In this document: positions 7,458 through 7,939 of the stretch, in pieces | How the letters are laid out: each line of letters opens with the position of its first letter | Numbering within the stretch: position 1 is the first letter of the stretch | Source: an uncultured Bacteroidota bacterium | GTDB lineage: Bacteria > Bacteroidota > Bacteroidia > Flavobacteriales > Flavobacteriaceae | Direction of reading: 5' to 3' | Length of the DNA stretch: 7,939 nucleotides | NCBI GenBank assembly: GCA_903837025.1 | Contig: CAILTC010000253.1 | Span: 1-7,939 of the forward strand | Translations under genes and position numbers: made by a program | The notes under the pieces: model-generated | The model's database searches: none | What the model was told of the DNA's origin: nothing | What the model saw: the letters and a program-made list of their open reading frames with translations, nothing else

Positions 7458-7939
7458 TTGGAAAAACAGTACTTAGAAAAGTTTCAAGTCGTGTATAAGA
7501 TTTATACAATTTTAATAGTTTTATTTTGTGGTTTTGTTTCACAAGCCCAGGTAAAACCAGTAGTTGGTGATACAATTAAAACAGGTTTTTCTACTGGTAA
7601 AATTCAAGTTAAAGACCCGAAAAGTATTCTTTCAGCATATACTTATGACCCGGAGACTGATAAGTATATTTACAATAATACAATTGATAATTTCCCTATT
7701 AATTACCCCACTATTTTAACTCCAAAAGAATATCAAGCCTTAGTTTTGAAAGAATCTATGCGTACTTATTTTCGAAAAAAATTAGATGCAATAGATGGAA
7801 AAAAAGACGGAAGCGAAGCAGCTAAAAAAGATTTATTACCAAGGTATTATGTGAAATCAGGGCTTTTTGAATCTGTTTTTGGAAGTAATACTATCGATGT
7901 AAAACCGACAGGATTTGTCGAAATGGACTTAGGAGCAAG
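7458..7939 (+). CDS. sprA: SprA, type IX secretion outer-membrane translocon, N-terminal part; 3' end outside window
   Basis: The frame runs open from just behind the ruvA stop to the window edge, about 160 codons. A hydrophobic signal peptide (YKIYTILIVLFCGFVSQAQ) is followed by SprA-like N-terminal sequence: DTIKTGFSTGKIQVKDP, LTPKEYQALVLKESMRTYFRKKLDA, and GLFESVFGSNTIDVKPTGFVEMDLGA. Family knowledge: SprA (Sov in Porphyromonas) is a giant outer-membrane barrel of over 2,000 residues that forms the T9SS channel and is needed for gliding and for export of CTD-bearing proteins such as the one at bases 1-857. No ATG precedes the signal peptide. TTG at 7458 has an A-rich leader and gives an 11-residue longer N-terminus; GTG at 7491 gives a compact, typical signal peptide. 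I list the longer form, but the two are about equally likely. The first in-frame ATG (7757) would lose the signal peptide. No promoter motif is seen in the gap, so expression from the ruvA promoter is likely. Confidence 0.9.
   Translation, partial: MEKQYLEKFQVVYKIYTILIVLFCGFVSQAQVKPVVGDTIKTGFSTGKIQVKDPKSILSAYTYDPETDKYIYNNTIDNFPINYPTILTPKEYQALVLKESMRTYFRKKLDAIDGKKDGSEAAKKDLLPRYYVKSGLFESVFGSNTIDVKPTGFVEMDLGA

Overview
The window reads as chromosomal DNA of a flavobacterium-like member of the Bacteroidota. The base composition is AT-rich, and the gene starts lack Shine-Dalgarno motifs but often sit behind A-rich leaders. Two exact matches to the Bacteroidota -7 element TAnnTTTG lie in front of genes, and the gene content is that of a type IX secretion (T9SS) and gliding-motility bacterium. 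Every supported gene is on the + strand.

Region 1 (1-3785) is a three-gene surface cassette. It starts with the 3' end of a large secreted adhesin-like protein ending in a type B T9SS sorting domain. Next comes a PorP/SprF-family outer-membrane protein, then a 646-residue OmpA-family protein with TPR, PD40 propeller, carboxypeptidase-regulatory-like and peptidoglycan-binding domains. The likely logic is cargo, its partner for secretion or anchoring, and a periplasmic link to the cell wall. A GC-rich hairpin separates the cargo gene from the other two.

Region 2 (3786-4396) holds a small two-CBS-domain protein closed by a strong intrinsic terminator. Its start codon is uncertain (3859 or 3916).

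Region 3 (4397-6842) carries a 760-residue malic enzyme fused to a phosphotransacetylase-like domain (MaeB type). Its promoter has an exact -7 element, and a perfect 9-bp inverted repeat covers the place where the -33 element should be. This is the best candidate regulatory site in the window.

Region 4 (6843-7939) has its own promoter, then ruvA (Holliday-junction binding), then the first ~160 codons of sprA, the giant T9SS outer-membrane translocon. sprA has no usable ATG; it must start at TTG 7458 or GTG 7491, in the same frame as ruvA and just behind its stop codon.

I see no RNA gene, CRISPR array, insertion sequence or phage gene, and no evidence of an undescribed system. The interest lies in the T9SS cargo cassette, the regulatory palindrome, the intercistronic hairpins and the non-ATG start of sprA.
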